Source: an uncultured Planctomycetaceae bacterium (GTDB lineage Bacteria; Planctomycetota; Planctomycetia; Planctomycetales; Planctomycetaceae). From it: 45,680 nt of DNA. A program made the translations under genes and the position numbers. The notes beneath the pieces are model-generated. The model worked only from the letters and a program-made list of their open reading frames with translations. It was not told the origin of the DNA and made no database searches. The DNA lies in assembly GCA_903924405.1 (NCBI GenBank), contig CAIYBH010000239.1, forward strand, positions 1-45,680, in the 5' to 3' direction. Shown here piece by piece: positions 1 through 9,053 of this stretch; position 1 is the stretch's first letter, and each line of letters opens with the position of its first letter.

Positions 1-210
1 CAGAAAAGGGGTCAGGAACCAATAGCCAAATGGCCCGAAGGGTGCTTCGCACTATTGGTTCCTGACCCCTTTTCTGCCCTGGCCCGAAGGGTGCTTCGCA
101 CTCTTGGTTCCTGACCCCTTTTCTGCCCCGCCCCGAAGGGTGCTCCGCACTATTGGTACCTGACCCTTTTTTCTGCCCGCGCACTATTGGTTTCCGCCCG
201 TTTTTTCTGC
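1..210. repeat. Palindromic REP-like repeat array
   Basis: Bases 1-25 are the exact reverse complement of bases 52-76, so the first 76 bases can form a 25-bp perfect stem. The loop itself holds a small hairpin (CGAAG-GGTG-CTTCG). Direct copies of a roughly 49-base unit follow at about 32-78, 81-127 and 131-177, with a truncated, diverged copy at 181-210. Each unit carries CGAAGGGTGCTTCG followed by ATTGGTTCCTGACCCCTTTTC or a variant. Copies decay from left to right. The array touches the window edge, so it may extend further. Structure and copy number resemble bacterial REP/BIME elements; that assignment is inferred. Confidence 0.85.
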
Positions 211-1350
211 CCCCCGGGAATTCAATAATCGAAACGGATTTCCCTGGCCTCCAGCCGCAATCCGCGCATTACGCCAGTTCACCACGACATCCGGCTGGTC
301 CGAAAAAATGCCGTCCACACCCGCGTCAATCGTCAACCACTCCAGCAACTGATCCGATTCTTTGACAAAGCCCGGCAAAGCATCCGTGCGGAAGGTCCAG
401 ACATGCACCTGCAACCCCTGCTGATGCGCTTCTGTTACCAGGCGACTGATCGTTGGCTCACCCTGCTCAGTCACTCCCGTGACAACCAGCGTCAATAACG
501 CCCCCAGACCGTCACAGAACCCGGCAGCTTCCCGAATCTTCTCCGGAGAGACTTCCTTCCCAACCAGCCAGATCAAGGGCAGCGGACTCTTCAGCTCGTC
601 CCGAATCCGACGCACCTCAGACTCTTCAAAACACTGCAGAAAAATCGGCGCATCGGCCGAGTCGTAGCCGTATTGTTTCAGCACAGCCAGTATCGCTACG
701 GACGCATCCAGGCCGGCTTCGCGATGACGCACCGGATCCTTGATTTCCACGTACACTCCCACCACACGCCCCCGTGTCTGATTCATCCCCTGGATCAACT
801 GCAGGTGCTCCTCCAGCGTCGAAATCCGAAAACTTCCCTGCCCCTGAGGAAACCGCGTTTCCGCCACTTTTCCCCCGCGTCTCTTCGGTCTCCGTTCCGT
901 CACCTTCAGAGCCCGCAACTCACTCAACAGAAAATCCATCACATACCAGTGTCCGTCGGCCCGCTGTCGCCCCTCATACAACTCAGCCACATTCGTGACG
1001 TCATCCAGAATCACGTCGTGCAGCACGACCGGAATCCCGTCTTTCGACAGCACACAGTCCTGCTCCAGATAATCCGCCCCCATCATATAGGCCATCACGG
1101 CCCCCTCCGTCGTGTGCTCAGGAAGATATCCCGAAGCCCCGCGGTGCGCTATCACAATCGGAACCGTGGCAGACTGATCCATCAGTGTCACTCCCGAAGG
1201 CGCAGCATCACTCACCTGCGCCTTGCTGACTTCGCTCACCCAAATTGGCAATCCACACAGGACAAGGATTCTGAACAGAGCCCCGGTGGGCCACATACCC
1301 GCCAAACGCAGAGTGATACCGACCGCTTTCCGCAATTCACCGACCGCCAT
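184..1350 (-). CDS. Secreted glycerophosphodiester phosphodiesterase (GlpQ type)
   Basis: Predicted 388-residue GDPD-family enzyme that hydrolyses glycerophosphodiesters to glycerol-3-phosphate and an alcohol, probably in the periplasm. The sequence shows the family signature HRGASGYLPEHT near residue 70, then YLEQDCVLSKDG and VVLHD, the acidic/histidine set that binds metal and substrate. DVWTF-like and DGIFSD-type motifs near the C terminus close the TIM barrel. The N terminus is a long hydrophobic leader (about residues 15-45) consistent with export. I chose the start at 1350 because AAGGAG sits 6 bases upstream; an in-frame start at 1401 lacks such a site. The last nine codons and the stop lie inside the decayed repeat copy at 181-210, so the C terminus GAEKTGGNQ is repeat-derived. 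Family assignment is strong; the exact substrate is unknown. Confidence 0.9.
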   Translation of the reverse strand: MAVGELRKAVGITLRLAGMWPTGALFRILVLCGLPIWVSEVSKAQVSDAAPSGVTLMDQSATVPIVIAHRGASGYLPEHTTEGAVMAYMMGADYLEQDCVLSKDGIPVVLHDVILDDVTNVAELYEGRQRADGHWYVMDFLLSELRALKVTERRPKRRGGKVAETRFPQGQGSFRISTLEEHLQLIQGMNQTRGRVVGVYVEIKDPVRHREAGLDASVAILAVLKQYGYDSADAPIFLQCFEESEVRRIRDELKSPLPLIWLVGKEVSPEKIREAAGFCDGLGALLTLVVTGVTEQGEPTISRLVTEAHQQGLQVHVWTFRTDALPGFVKESDQLLEWLTIDAGVDGIFSDQPDVVVNWRNARIAAGGQGNPFRLLNSRGAEKTGGNQ

Positions 1351-1482
1351 TGCCGACTCCTTCAACCCCTCACCGCAGCGATTTCCCCACGTCCCCGTCA
1401 CACGCCTGTGTCACCCGAAGCCACGACCCTGTGATTCTGCCGCAACAAGATCAGCATGCCCCCAAAACCATCAGCGTGATCC

Positions 1483-2139
1483 TCAGGATTTCAACTCCAG
1501 CGGAATCCACAAGGATGGGTTCCACGTCGCCGGAAAGTCACCCAGCACGCTTAAAGGCACCGGCCCGATTTCCGTATCTTCCACGATACAATAAAATCCC
1601 AGCAACTGTGCCTCCACCGCCTGCTCATAACCTGGCAGCTGACTGCCCGGTATCCAGAGCGACAGATCATAGCCATCGGCCACCAGATGTCTTTCCACTC
1701 GGCACTTCCCCGAATCCAGAGTGCGTCGCCCGGGACGCTGCGGTCCGGATTCTGTAAATCGCACTGTCGCCGCGTCCTCAGCATCGTCATCAGAAATCAA
1801 CGCAACCAGTTCGACACAGTAGTCAGTCACCCGCTGCACATTCGTGCCCGGTCGCATGTCCAGCAGCACCCGCACCAGGTCCGAATGCTTCAGGTCCGCC
1901 CAGCGGCCGGCTGCAGGCTGAGTTTTCCCCCGCAGCCGCACTTCCAGTCCCAGCCCCTCCGGATTCCAGGCCATCCGCACAGTCATCGGCATCTGCTCAG
2001 AATTCAATCGCGCAGGAACAAACAGAGTGCTGGATTCCGGCAGCTTCAACAGCCGACCGCGACCGCCCGGCATCGCATCCACGCGCGGGATCTGCAGGGA
2101 GAATTGAAACAGAAAGGAATTAGGGACGATCTGAGTCAT
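1483..2139 (-). CDS. CBM9-like hypothetical protein
   Basis: This encodes 218 residues with no signal peptide that I can see. The pattern of beta strands, including a stretch like LEVRLRGKTQ, a central HSDLVRVLLDMRP and a late YDLSLWIPGSQLPGY followed by LLGFYCIVED, resembles the carbohydrate-binding family 9 / DOMON-like sandwich common in planctomycete proteins of unknown role. It lies between the GDPD and the UDP-glucuronate decarboxylase on the same strand. The gaps to both neighbours are over 130 bases, so co-transcription is possible but not shown. I do not recognise a catalytic motif. The CBM9-like call comes from pattern only and is tentative; that the gene is real is more certain, from its length, frame and strand context. 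Confidence 0.6.
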   Translation of the reverse strand: MTQIVPNSFLFQFSLQIPRVDAMPGGRGRLLKLPESSTLFVPARLNSEQMPMTVRMAWNPEGLGLEVRLRGKTQPAAGRWADLKHSDLVRVLLDMRPGTNVQRVTDYCVELVALISDDDAEDAATVRFTESGPQRPGRRTLDSGKCRVERHLVADGYDLSLWIPGSQLPGYEQAVEAQLLGFYCIVEDTEIGPVPLSVLGDFPATWNPSLWIPLELKS

Positions 2140-2300
2140 GCTGTTCCCGCTGGATTTCCGCCCGGCAGTCCTTTCGTGCGTTCTTCACCCGACACTCGGA
2201 CTGCCGTACTGCCACTTGATGCACCCCGTTCCGCCCCGACGACCCCCGGCATAGACCGAGCTCGTGAACGACTCTGATGCAGAACGCCGTTTCCCTGACT

Positions 2301-3257
2301 TCAGGTTTTCGGCACACCCTGCCCCTGTTTCAGTGCGTCACGATACCAGTCGATGGTCCGTTCCAGCCCCGAAACCAGTGAAAACTGCGGAGTCCAGTTC
2401 AGCCACTGTCGCGCACGAGTGATGTCCGGACAGCGTTTCCGCGGATCATCCATCGGCAGGGGACGAAAGGCAACCCGCGAGGAACTGCCCGTCGCCCGAA
2501 TCACAGTCTCGGCCAGCTCCAGCATCGTATGCTCCACCGGATTGCCAATATTCACGGGACCCGTATGCTCATCCTGATCCATCAGCCGCAGCATGCCCTC
2601 AATCAGATCATCCACGTAACAGAACGACCGCGTCTGCAGACCATCCCCGTAAACTGTCAGATCCTCACCACGCAGCGCCTGCATGATAAAGTTGGACACC
2701 ACTCTCCCGTCATCCGGAGCCATCCGCGGTCCATACGTATTAAAGATGCGGATGATCCGGATCTCCGTTCCATGCGCCTGCCGATAATTCATCATCAGCG
2801 ATTCCGCAATCCGCTTGCCTTCGTCATAACAACTGCGCGGCCCGATGGGATTCACATGCCCCCAATAGTCCTCATGCTGCGGATGAATCTCCGGATCCCC
2901 GTAAACTTCCGATGTGGAGGCGTGCAGAATTCTCGCATTGCAGCGACGAGCCAGCCCCATCATATTGACCATCCCCGTCGTCGACGTCTTGATCGTCTTG
3001 ATCGGGTTGAACTGATACGCCTGAGGAGATGCCGGGCACGCCAGATTAAAAATTCTCTCGGCTTCCACATACAACGGATGCACGATGTCGTGCCGCATTA
3101 ACTCAAACCGCGGATGCCCCAGAAGATGACGGATGTTGGCCTTCTTCCCCGTGAAGAAATTGTCCACACAGATCACATCATCGCCACGCGCGATCAGACG
3201 ATCACACAGATGACTGCCCAGAAACCCCGCGCCGCCAGTGACCAGTACCGTTGCCAT
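2301..3257 (-). CDS. UDP-glucuronate decarboxylase (UDP-xylose synthase)
   Basis: This 318-residue NAD-dependent short-chain sugar-nucleotide enzyme is predicted to convert UDP-glucuronate to UDP-xylose in the cytoplasm, for extracellular polysaccharide or glycan synthesis. It opens with the Rossmann motif [10 protein letters not shown] (residues 7-16). It then shows [11 protein letters not shown], the family-typical [13 protein letters not shown] and STSEVYGDP (catalytic Ser), and the YDEGKR catalytic Tyr-Lys pair. NTYGPRM and [10 protein letters not shown] follow in the substrate-binding half. The motifs are closer to UXS than to GalE or RmlB. The start at 3257 is preceded by AGGAG 8 bases upstream; an 18-codon extension to 3311 has no such support. 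Length is normal for the family. Confidence 0.93.
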   Translation of the reverse strand: MATVLVTGGAGFLGSHLCDRLIARGDDVICVDNFFTGKKANIRHLLGHPRFELMRHDIVHPLYVEAERIFNLACPASPQAYQFNPIKTIKTSTTGMVNMMGLARRCNARILHASTSEVYGDPEIHPQHEDYWGHVNPIGPRSCYDEGKRIAESLMMNYRQAHGTEIRIIRIFNTYGPRMAPDDGRVVSNFIMQALRGEDLTVYGDGLQTRSFCYVDDLIEGMLRLMDQDEHTGPVNIGNPVEHTMLELAETVIRATGSSSRVAFRPLPMDDPRKRCPDITRARQWLNWTPQFSLVSGLERTIDWYRDALKQGQGVPKT

Positions 3258-3365
3258 CTGAGTGCTCCTGAAAAACGACGTCCACCTGTCCACAGGACTA
3301 CAGGACCACAACTCGGCACAATGACGCAGCGAGCGGAATGCCCGACCACGCGTTCGATGCCAGTC

Positions 3366-4928
3366 TCAACAACCGCTCAGTGATCGGTCCAGCCGACGCA
3401 TGACACGCTCACGCCCCAGCAGTTCCAGAGACCGAAAGAGATCTGCTCCCTGAGCTTTTCCCGTCACACACAGCCGCAAAGCCGGAAACAAATCACCTAC
3501 GCGAATTCCCCGTTCCGCCACAAAGGCCTGCAACACGTCATGCAGCGGACCCGCCTGAAAATCTGCTAACTGCTGCAGACGCTCTCGCAGTAACAACAGA
3601 TTCTGCTGAGTCGCCGCGGAGCTGCGAACCCGTTTGTCAAAGTTCTTCACATCCACGTTCAACTGCTCGTCCGCCAGAAAGAACTCGTCCAGCTGGAAGA
3701 TGTCCCCGAAAACTCTCAGCCGATCAGCGGCCAGTTCCACCACCGCCGCTACATAACTTCGTGTCTGCGGATCGTCCACACTGGCAATCAACCCCGCAGC
3801 CTGCAGAAACGACAAACACCCCTGAAGCTTTTCGTCTGCCGGTAACTGACTCATCCAGTGCGACTGAAAACTGATCAGCTTGTCCGGGTCCAGTCCAGCC
3901 GGGCTCCGTATCACGCGCTCCAGAGAAAATTTCTGCTGCATCTCTTCTCGCGACAACACCTCTGTCTGATCGTCATACGACCAGCCCAGTCGCACCAGGG
4001 CATTCAGAATCCCGGCCGGCAGAAATCCAACCTGCTGGTAATAGGCCACCATCACCGGTGACAAAGCATCCGCTGCCGCGTCAAACCCCAGTCGGCTCAG
4101 CACCGCATCCCCCAGTTCAAACAGCTTCTGGAACTGAGGATTCTTGCGGTACGCAGCAATCTTGCGTTTGCTGATCTTCTCTTTACTGCCCGGTGCTGCC
4201 ACATAGGGAATGTGCGCCCATTCCGGCGTCACATTTCCCAGGGCCCGATGCAGCAGGACCTGGATCGGCGTGTTCGAAAGATGCTCTTCCGCCCGGATCA
4301 CATGCGAAATCTCCATGGCCGCATCGTCCACCACCGTCGCAAAGTTGTACAACGGAGACCCATCACTGCGTGCAATTACCGGGTCTGGCATCAGACTGCA
4401 GTCCCACTCCACTGTACCCCGCACATGATCATTGATCACGACGGTTTCCCCACGTGGCACCAACAGCCGAATCACACAGGCCTCGCCCGCTGCCAGCTTT
4501 GACTGCACCTCGGCATCCGTCAACTGCAGCGAAACCCGACTGCTGACATACACACGCTTCTCACGCTCCGCCGCTTCACGCTGCGCCTGAGTCTCTGCGG
4601 GTGTCTCAAAGTCACGGTAGGCATGGCCCGTTGACAACAACTTCTGCAACGCCGCGTCATACAGGCCTCGACGCTGAGACTGAAAGTAGGGACCATGCGG
4701 CCCGCCCACGTCCGGACCCTCGTCCCAGTTCAGACCCAGCCAGCGAAACGCCTGCAGAATCGGTCCCAGCGCCTCGTCCATATTCCGCTGCTGATCCGTG
4801 TCATCAATCCGCAGGATAAATGTGCCGCCATGACGACGCGCCCACAACCAATTGAATAACGCGGTCCGCATGCCGCCAATATGCATGTAACCTGTGGGAC
4901 TAGGGGCAAATCGTGTTCGAACTGGCAT
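3366..4928 (-). CDS. gltX: Glutamyl-tRNA synthetase
   Basis: This 520-residue class I aminoacyl-tRNA synthetase charges tRNA-Glu (and possibly tRNA-Gln, for later amidation). The N terminus has PSPTGYMHIGG, the GluRS form of the HIGH signature. LRIDDTD follows and then the KISKRK motif (KMSKS equivalent) near residue 255. The C-terminal half is the helical anticodon-binding domain and ends near LFPALRLCVTGKAQG. Length and motif order are normal for a non-discriminating-type bacterial enzyme, but which tRNAs it accepts cannot be told from sequence. It is the most upstream gene of this minus-strand block; its start is the ATG at 4928, directly at the signature-bearing N terminus. Confidence 0.96.
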   Translation of the reverse strand: MPVRTRFAPSPTGYMHIGGMRTALFNWLWARRHGGTFILRIDDTDQQRNMDEALGPILQAFRWLGLNWDEGPDVGGPHGPYFQSQRRGLYDAALQKLLSTGHAYRDFETPAETQAQREAAEREKRVYVSSRVSLQLTDAEVQSKLAAGEACVIRLLVPRGETVVINDHVRGTVEWDCSLMPDPVIARSDGSPLYNFATVVDDAAMEISHVIRAEEHLSNTPIQVLLHRALGNVTPEWAHIPYVAAPGSKEKISKRKIAAYRKNPQFQKLFELGDAVLSRLGFDAAADALSPVMVAYYQQVGFLPAGILNALVRLGWSYDDQTEVLSREEMQQKFSLERVIRSPAGLDPDKLISFQSHWMSQLPADEKLQGCLSFLQAAGLIASVDDPQTRSYVAAVVELAADRLRVFGDIFQLDEFFLADEQLNVDVKNFDKRVRSSAATQQNLLLLRERLQQLADFQAGPLHDVLQAFVAERGIRVGDLFPALRLCVTGKAQGADLFRSLELLGRERVMRRLDRSLSGC

Positions 4929-5336
4929 CGCTCTTCTTCATGGTCAGTTGCTGTCAGTTTCACCGCAGGCACGCCCACAGCCACCCGGTCCGCCTCTGCA
5001 TTCAGCTGCGAACGAACGACCACCGCTGACAATTCCGACGGCCGCAGTTGGAATCCTACCGCTCCGCACGGCACGATCAACCATCACACCGCGATTGACA
5101 TCGGATCTGGACAGAACCCACCTCCGTACTCCCGTATGTGTCAGTTGCAATTTTCAGGAATCCACACGACTTTCCTCGATTCTACTGGAATACCATCGCT
5201 GGACGCATTCCCCCATCCTGAGGGCCACCATTCACCAAATCATAGAACTTCCGTGACCGCGTCGATACAATCTCACAACCTACGCTGCATTCCAGCTCCG
5301 GTCAGTCTCTCCACTTGTCCCGCCTGCAGGTACACC
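4929..5336. other. Divergent intergenic region, gltX / PSD1 gene
   Basis: This region of about 400 bases separates two divergent genes and should hold both promoters. An open frame runs through it into the plus-strand gene, but it looks like GC-rich read-through: it lacks a protein-like pattern, and the signal peptide starts only at 5337. No clear hairpin or operator was seen. Confidence 0.5.
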
Positions 5337-8300
5337 ATGCACCCCTGCCTCATCCTGCTGCCCCTGTTCCTGCTCCTTTCCGCCACGGCATCAGCCTCTG
5401 ATTCCGACTCTTACATCAGTCACGTGCGCCCCGTTCTCAAAGAACGCTGCTTCGCCTGCCATGGTGCGCTGAAACAGGAAGCCGGTCTGCGACTGGACAC
5501 CGTCGCATCCATGCTGCAGGGCGGTGACAGCGGAGCCGCCATCGTGGCCAGTCAGCCCGACACCAGCCTGCTCCTGCAACGCGTGACCTCGTCCGATCCC
5601 GCCACACGCATGCCGCCCGAAGGCGAACCCCTGAAGCCCGAACAACTGGCGGCGATCCGCCAGTGGATTCAATCCGGTGCTGCTGCCCCGGACAACGACA
5701 CTCCGGAAAAGGATCCCCGCGATCACTGGGCTTTCCAGCCCCCGACCCGACCATCCGTCCCCCTCGTGAAACGCGCAGACTGGCAGCAAAATCCCATCGA
5801 TGCCTTCATCGCCGCACGCCATGATGAACTCGGGCTGGTCCCGCAACCGGCAGTCAGTCCGGTATTGTGGCTCCGACGCGTCTACATTGATCTGATCGGC
5901 TTCCCACCCACGGCCGCTGAAATTCGCAGCTTCCTTGAAGATCCCAGCCCCGATGCCGAAGCACGCGTTGTCGATCGCCTGCTCAATTCCCCTCAGTATG
6001 GCGAACGCTGGGGACGACACTGGATGGACATCTGGAGGTACAGCGACTGGTGGGGACTGGGTGCCGAAGTCCGCAACTCCCAGAAACATATCTGGCACTG
6101 GCGCGACTGGGTGATCGAATCACTCAACGCAGATGTCGGTTATGATCAGATGCTCCGCGAAATGCTGGCCGCCGATGAACTCTATCCGAATGACCTGAAC
6201 AAACTTCGCGCCTCCGGGTTCCTCGCGCGACAGTACTTCAAGTTCAATCGCACCAGCTGGCTCGATGAAACCATCCAGCACACGTCCAAGGCCATGCTGG
6301 GACTCACCTTCAATTGCAGCAAGTGCCACGACCACAAGTACGACCCCATCTCTCAGCTGGAATACTACCAGATGCGGGCCTTCTTTGAGCCGTATCAGGT
6401 CCGCACCGACGCCGTAGGTGACGTCCTCGATTTCGAAGTCAACGGCATTCCCCGCGCCTTCGATTGCAATCTCGACGCTCAGACATGGCTGCATATCCGC
6501 GGCGATGATCGAAATCCCGATTTGTCCAGCCCCGTGACTCCCAGGTTACCCGCTTTCCTCGCGTTCGATGATTTCCCGGTAACTCCCGTGCAACTGCCCG
6601 TAGCGGCCATTCAACCCGCGCTGCGACCGCATGTGATTGAGGCTCGACTGAAGGCCGCCCAGCAGGAAATCACCACGGCTCAGAACGAACTGAATCAGGC
6701 TCAAAAACAACTCGAATCCGCTCGTGAGGCGGCCAACGCACCAAAGCCTGCTCCCCCCGAAACACTTCCTGATCCACTCGTGGTCGATGACTTCACCGCT
6801 GAACGCCCCGACCTGTGGGAAGTCCGCAGCGGAGCATGGACATGGACCGACGGACACCTCGTTCAGTCACAGGTCGGCCCCCAGTCCGCCCGCCTGTCGC
6901 TCCGAAAGGATGTCCCCGAAAACTTCGAAGCCACGTTTCGCTACATCCCCCGCGCCGGTGAGCTCTGGAAGTCCGTCGGACTTCAGTTCGACACCCATGC
7001 CGACAATCACGTCTTCGTGTACCTCAGCAGCTACGCCGATGGCCCCAAAGTTCAGCTGTCATGGACGCTCAACGGACAAACGATCTACCCACCGGATGCC
7101 GCTCAGCCCAGAGCCATTGATCTCAATGCCCCACAGCTCGTCACCATCCGCACTCAGGGCACCCTGATCAATGTGCTCGTCAATGGTGAACTCGCCGTCG
7201 CCAAACGACTCCCTTTTCCCCGACACAACGGCCCCATCGAACTCGTCACGTTTGATGCCCAGGCCGAGTTCACAGAGTTCCGGCTTGCGCAGCTCCCGGA
7301 TGCCGTCCAACTCCATGATGACCCGACCACTCCCAACACCAGCGGTCCACTGACCGTCGATCAGGCTCTTGCCGCCGTCGATGTCGCTGCAAAAGCGCTG
7401 CAGTCTGCAGAATTCGGCCCCGCCACGATCCGCGCAAAAGTCGCTGCACAACGCGCGATGCTGGAACAGCCCGAGTCCGCTGAAACAGCCAGACTCGTCC
7501 ACGACGCAGCGCTCGCCGAAAAACAAATGGCTCTCGGAATGGCCGAATCAGCCGTCGCCCGCGCTCAACTCGACCTGCTCAAAGCCACTCCCGCAAAACA
7601 CGCCGAGGCCACCAAAAAACTTGACGAAACACAGCAGGCCCTCCAGCAGCACCGACAGGCCCTCGATCAGCCAAGTTCCACATTCAACCACCTGACCGGC
7701 GCGCTCAAGACACTCGAGAACAATCTTGAGTCCGAGGAGTCTCGCCGCAAACCATTCCCCGCTACCAGCACCGGGCGACGCTCCGCACTCGCACACTGGA
7801 TCACAGACACCAGAAATCCCCTTACGGCGCGAGTCGCCGTGAATCACCTCTGGACCCGCCACTTCGGACGTGGACTCGTTCCCACTGTCTTCGACTTCGG
7901 TCGCAAAGGCAGTCCACCCTCCCACCCCGAACTGCTCGACTGGCTCGCCACGGAACTCATGCAGCAGAAATGGAGCATGAAGCAGATCCATCGCATGATC
8001 GTTCTCTCAAACACATGGAAACTCTCCTCGTCCGCCAGAAATGCAGATCCCGCCACACTCAAGGCAGATCCCGACAACCGCTGGTACTGGCGAGCCAATC
8101 CGGTCCGCATGGAAGCGCAGGTCGTTCGTGACAGCCTGCTGGCACTCGCCGGGCAACTCGACCTGACTCTCGGAGGTCCCACTATTCCCGTCGCCGATGA
8201 CTCTTCCCGTCGCCGCAGTCTCTACTACTTCCACTCACACAATGAACATCAGCGATTCCTCTCCATGTTCGATGATGCCAACGTGCTGGAATGCTATCGG

Positions 8301-8621
8301 CGCGCTGACAGCATCGTTCCTCAGCAAGCCCTCGCGCTCGAAAACAGCCCCCTCGTGATGGACATGGCCTCCCGCATCACGCAGCAATTCGCTCAGGCAA
8401 ACCCACAGGCGACCGACGAGATGTTTGTCCACGAGGCATTTCTGCTGGTGCTCGGCGCACCGCCTCAACCCGCTGAACTCACCGTCAGTCTTAACGCCCT
8501 CAACGAACTTCGCGCTGCCGACGAATCCGCAACCTCTGAATCCGCGAGCCGCGATGCCAAAGCCCGCACCGCCTTCATCATCGCTCTGCTGAACCACAAT
8601 GACTTCGTAACTGTGCGCTAA
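5337..8621 (+). CDS. PSCyt1 / DUF1549 / DUF1553 secreted cytochrome-type protein
   Basis: This 1094-residue protein has the planctomycete-specific architecture PSCyt1, DUF1549 (PSCyt2) and DUF1553 (PSD1). It begins with a signal peptide (residues 1-20, hydrophobic LILLPLFLLLSA). PSCyt1 carries a haem-binding CFACH (residues 38-42). DUF1549 runs from about 150 to 360 and contains a second CxxCH, CSKCHDHKYDP, near 326. A jelly-roll segment resembling DUF1080/LamG lies at about 480-655. It is flanked by two Ala/Gln-rich, coiled-coil-like stretches. DUF1553 runs from about 813 (LAHWITDTRNPLTARVAVN) to the end. Its role is unknown, though an exported c-type cytochrome linked to carbohydrate degradation is often suggested. 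I placed the start at the ATG just before the signal peptide; the open frame continues upstream without support. The usual downstream DUF1501 partner is absent. Confidence 0.9.
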   Translation: MHPCLILLPLFLLLSATASASDSDSYISHVRPVLKERCFACHGALKQEAGLRLDTVASMLQGGDSGAAIVASQPDTSLLLQRVTSSDPATRMPPEGEPLKPEQLAAIRQWIQSGAAAPDNDTPEKDPRDHWAFQPPTRPSVPLVKRADWQQNPIDAFIAARHDELGLVPQPAVSPVLWLRRVYIDLIGFPPTAAEIRSFLEDPSPDAEARVVDRLLNSPQYGERWGRHWMDIWRYSDWWGLGAEVRNSQKHIWHWRDWVIESLNADVGYDQMLREMLAADELYPNDLNKLRASGFLARQYFKFNRTSWLDETIQHTSKAMLGLTFNCSKCHDHKYDPISQLEYYQMRAFFEPYQVRTDAVGDVLDFEVNGIPRAFDCNLDAQTWLHIRGDDRNPDLSSPVTPRLPAFLAFDDFPVTPVQLPVAAIQPALRPHVIEARLKAAQQEITTAQNELNQAQKQLESAREAANAPKPAPPETLPDPLVVDDFTAERPDLWEVRSGAWTWTDGHLVQSQVGPQSARLSLRKDVPENFEATFRYIPRAGELWKSVGLQFDTHADNHVFVYLSSYADGPKVQLSWTLNGQTIYPPDAAQPRAIDLNAPQLVTIRTQGTLINVLVNGELAVAKRLPFPRHNGPIELVTFDAQAEFTEFRLAQLPDAVQLHDDPTTPNTSGPLTVDQALAAVDVAAKALQSAEFGPATIRAKVAAQRAMLEQPESAETARLVHDAALAEKQMALGMAESAVARAQLDLLKATPAKHAEATKKLDETQQALQQHRQALDQPSSTFNHLTGALKTLENNLESEESRRKPFPATSTGRRSALAHWITDTRNPLTARVAVNHLWTRHFGRGLVPTVFDFGRKGSPPSHPELLDWLATELMQQKWSMKQIHRMIVLSNTWKLSSSARNADPATLKADPDNRWYWRANPVRMEAQVVRDSLLALAGQLDLTLGGPTIPVADDSSRRRSLYYFHSHNEHQRFLSMFDDANVLECYRRADSIVPQQALALENSPLVMDMASRITQQFAQANPQATDEMFVHEAFLLVLGAPPQPAELTVSLNALNELRAADESATSESASRDAKARTAFIIALLNHNDFVTVR

Positions 8622-8659
8622 GCCCCCCCACCCAATCTCATTTCTCTGCAGGTGGTCCC

Positions 8660-8902
8660 ATGTCCCGTCTTCAGAACTGGCTGGCCCGCTTGCTGCCGCT
8701 GGCTTTGATGCGGGCCATCGAAACCGAATCCCGCTCCTGGCAGTTTCAATGCCCCTGCGGTCGCGCGACGTCCGTCTGGGATCTCGGCGGCATTCGCTGG
8801 AAGGCCCGCGGTACACCCACTCGCTGGCTGAAATGCCCACACTGCGGACAGGCCGGATGGCATCGCCTGACGACTCACCCGACGACACATCGTGCCCCCT
8901 GA
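8660..8902 (+). CDS. Small zinc-ribbon hypothetical protein
   Basis: This encodes 80 residues, starting 38 bases after the DUF1553 gene and preceded by AGGTGG at a suitable distance from the ATG. It has an N-terminal amphipathic segment, then CPCGRATSVWDLGGIRWKA and CPHCGQAGWH, giving CxC plus CxxC metal-ligand pairs about 27 residues apart, as in a small zinc ribbon. No enzymatic motif is present. A terminator lies about 80 bases downstream, so it probably ends the transcript begun by the upstream gene. Zinc binding and co-transcription are inferred; the function is unknown. Confidence 0.65.
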   Translation: MSRLQNWLARLLPLALMRAIETESRSWQFQCPCGRATSVWDLGGIRWKARGTPTRWLKCPHCGQAGWHRLTTHPTTHRAP

Positions 8903-8984
8903 ATCACCCCTCGAGCACGATCACTGCGTTAGGATCACGTCGCAATGCACGGCCAACGGCAACCCCTCGGACAGCGGTAAAATG

Positions 8985-9021
8985 AAACAGGGTCTCGGAA
9001 AACTCCGAGACCCTGTTTTTT
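8985..9021 (+). terminator. Intrinsic terminator after the zinc-ribbon gene
   Basis: Bases 8985-8999 pair with 9004-9018 (15-bp stem, 4-base loop) and are followed by a T run ending at 9021. It lies between convergent genes. On the minus strand the hairpin is followed by TTTCATTTT, so it may also serve the gene at 9054-10550. Confidence 0.9.
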
Positions 9022-9053
9022 GTATTCACCAGTTTAAGGCCATCCCGGCAACA

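Noticed and set aside
4881..5336. Upstream extension of the DUF1553 open frame by 152 codons
   Set aside because: It overlaps the divergent gltX start and lacks protein-like sequence; the signal peptide begins at 5337.
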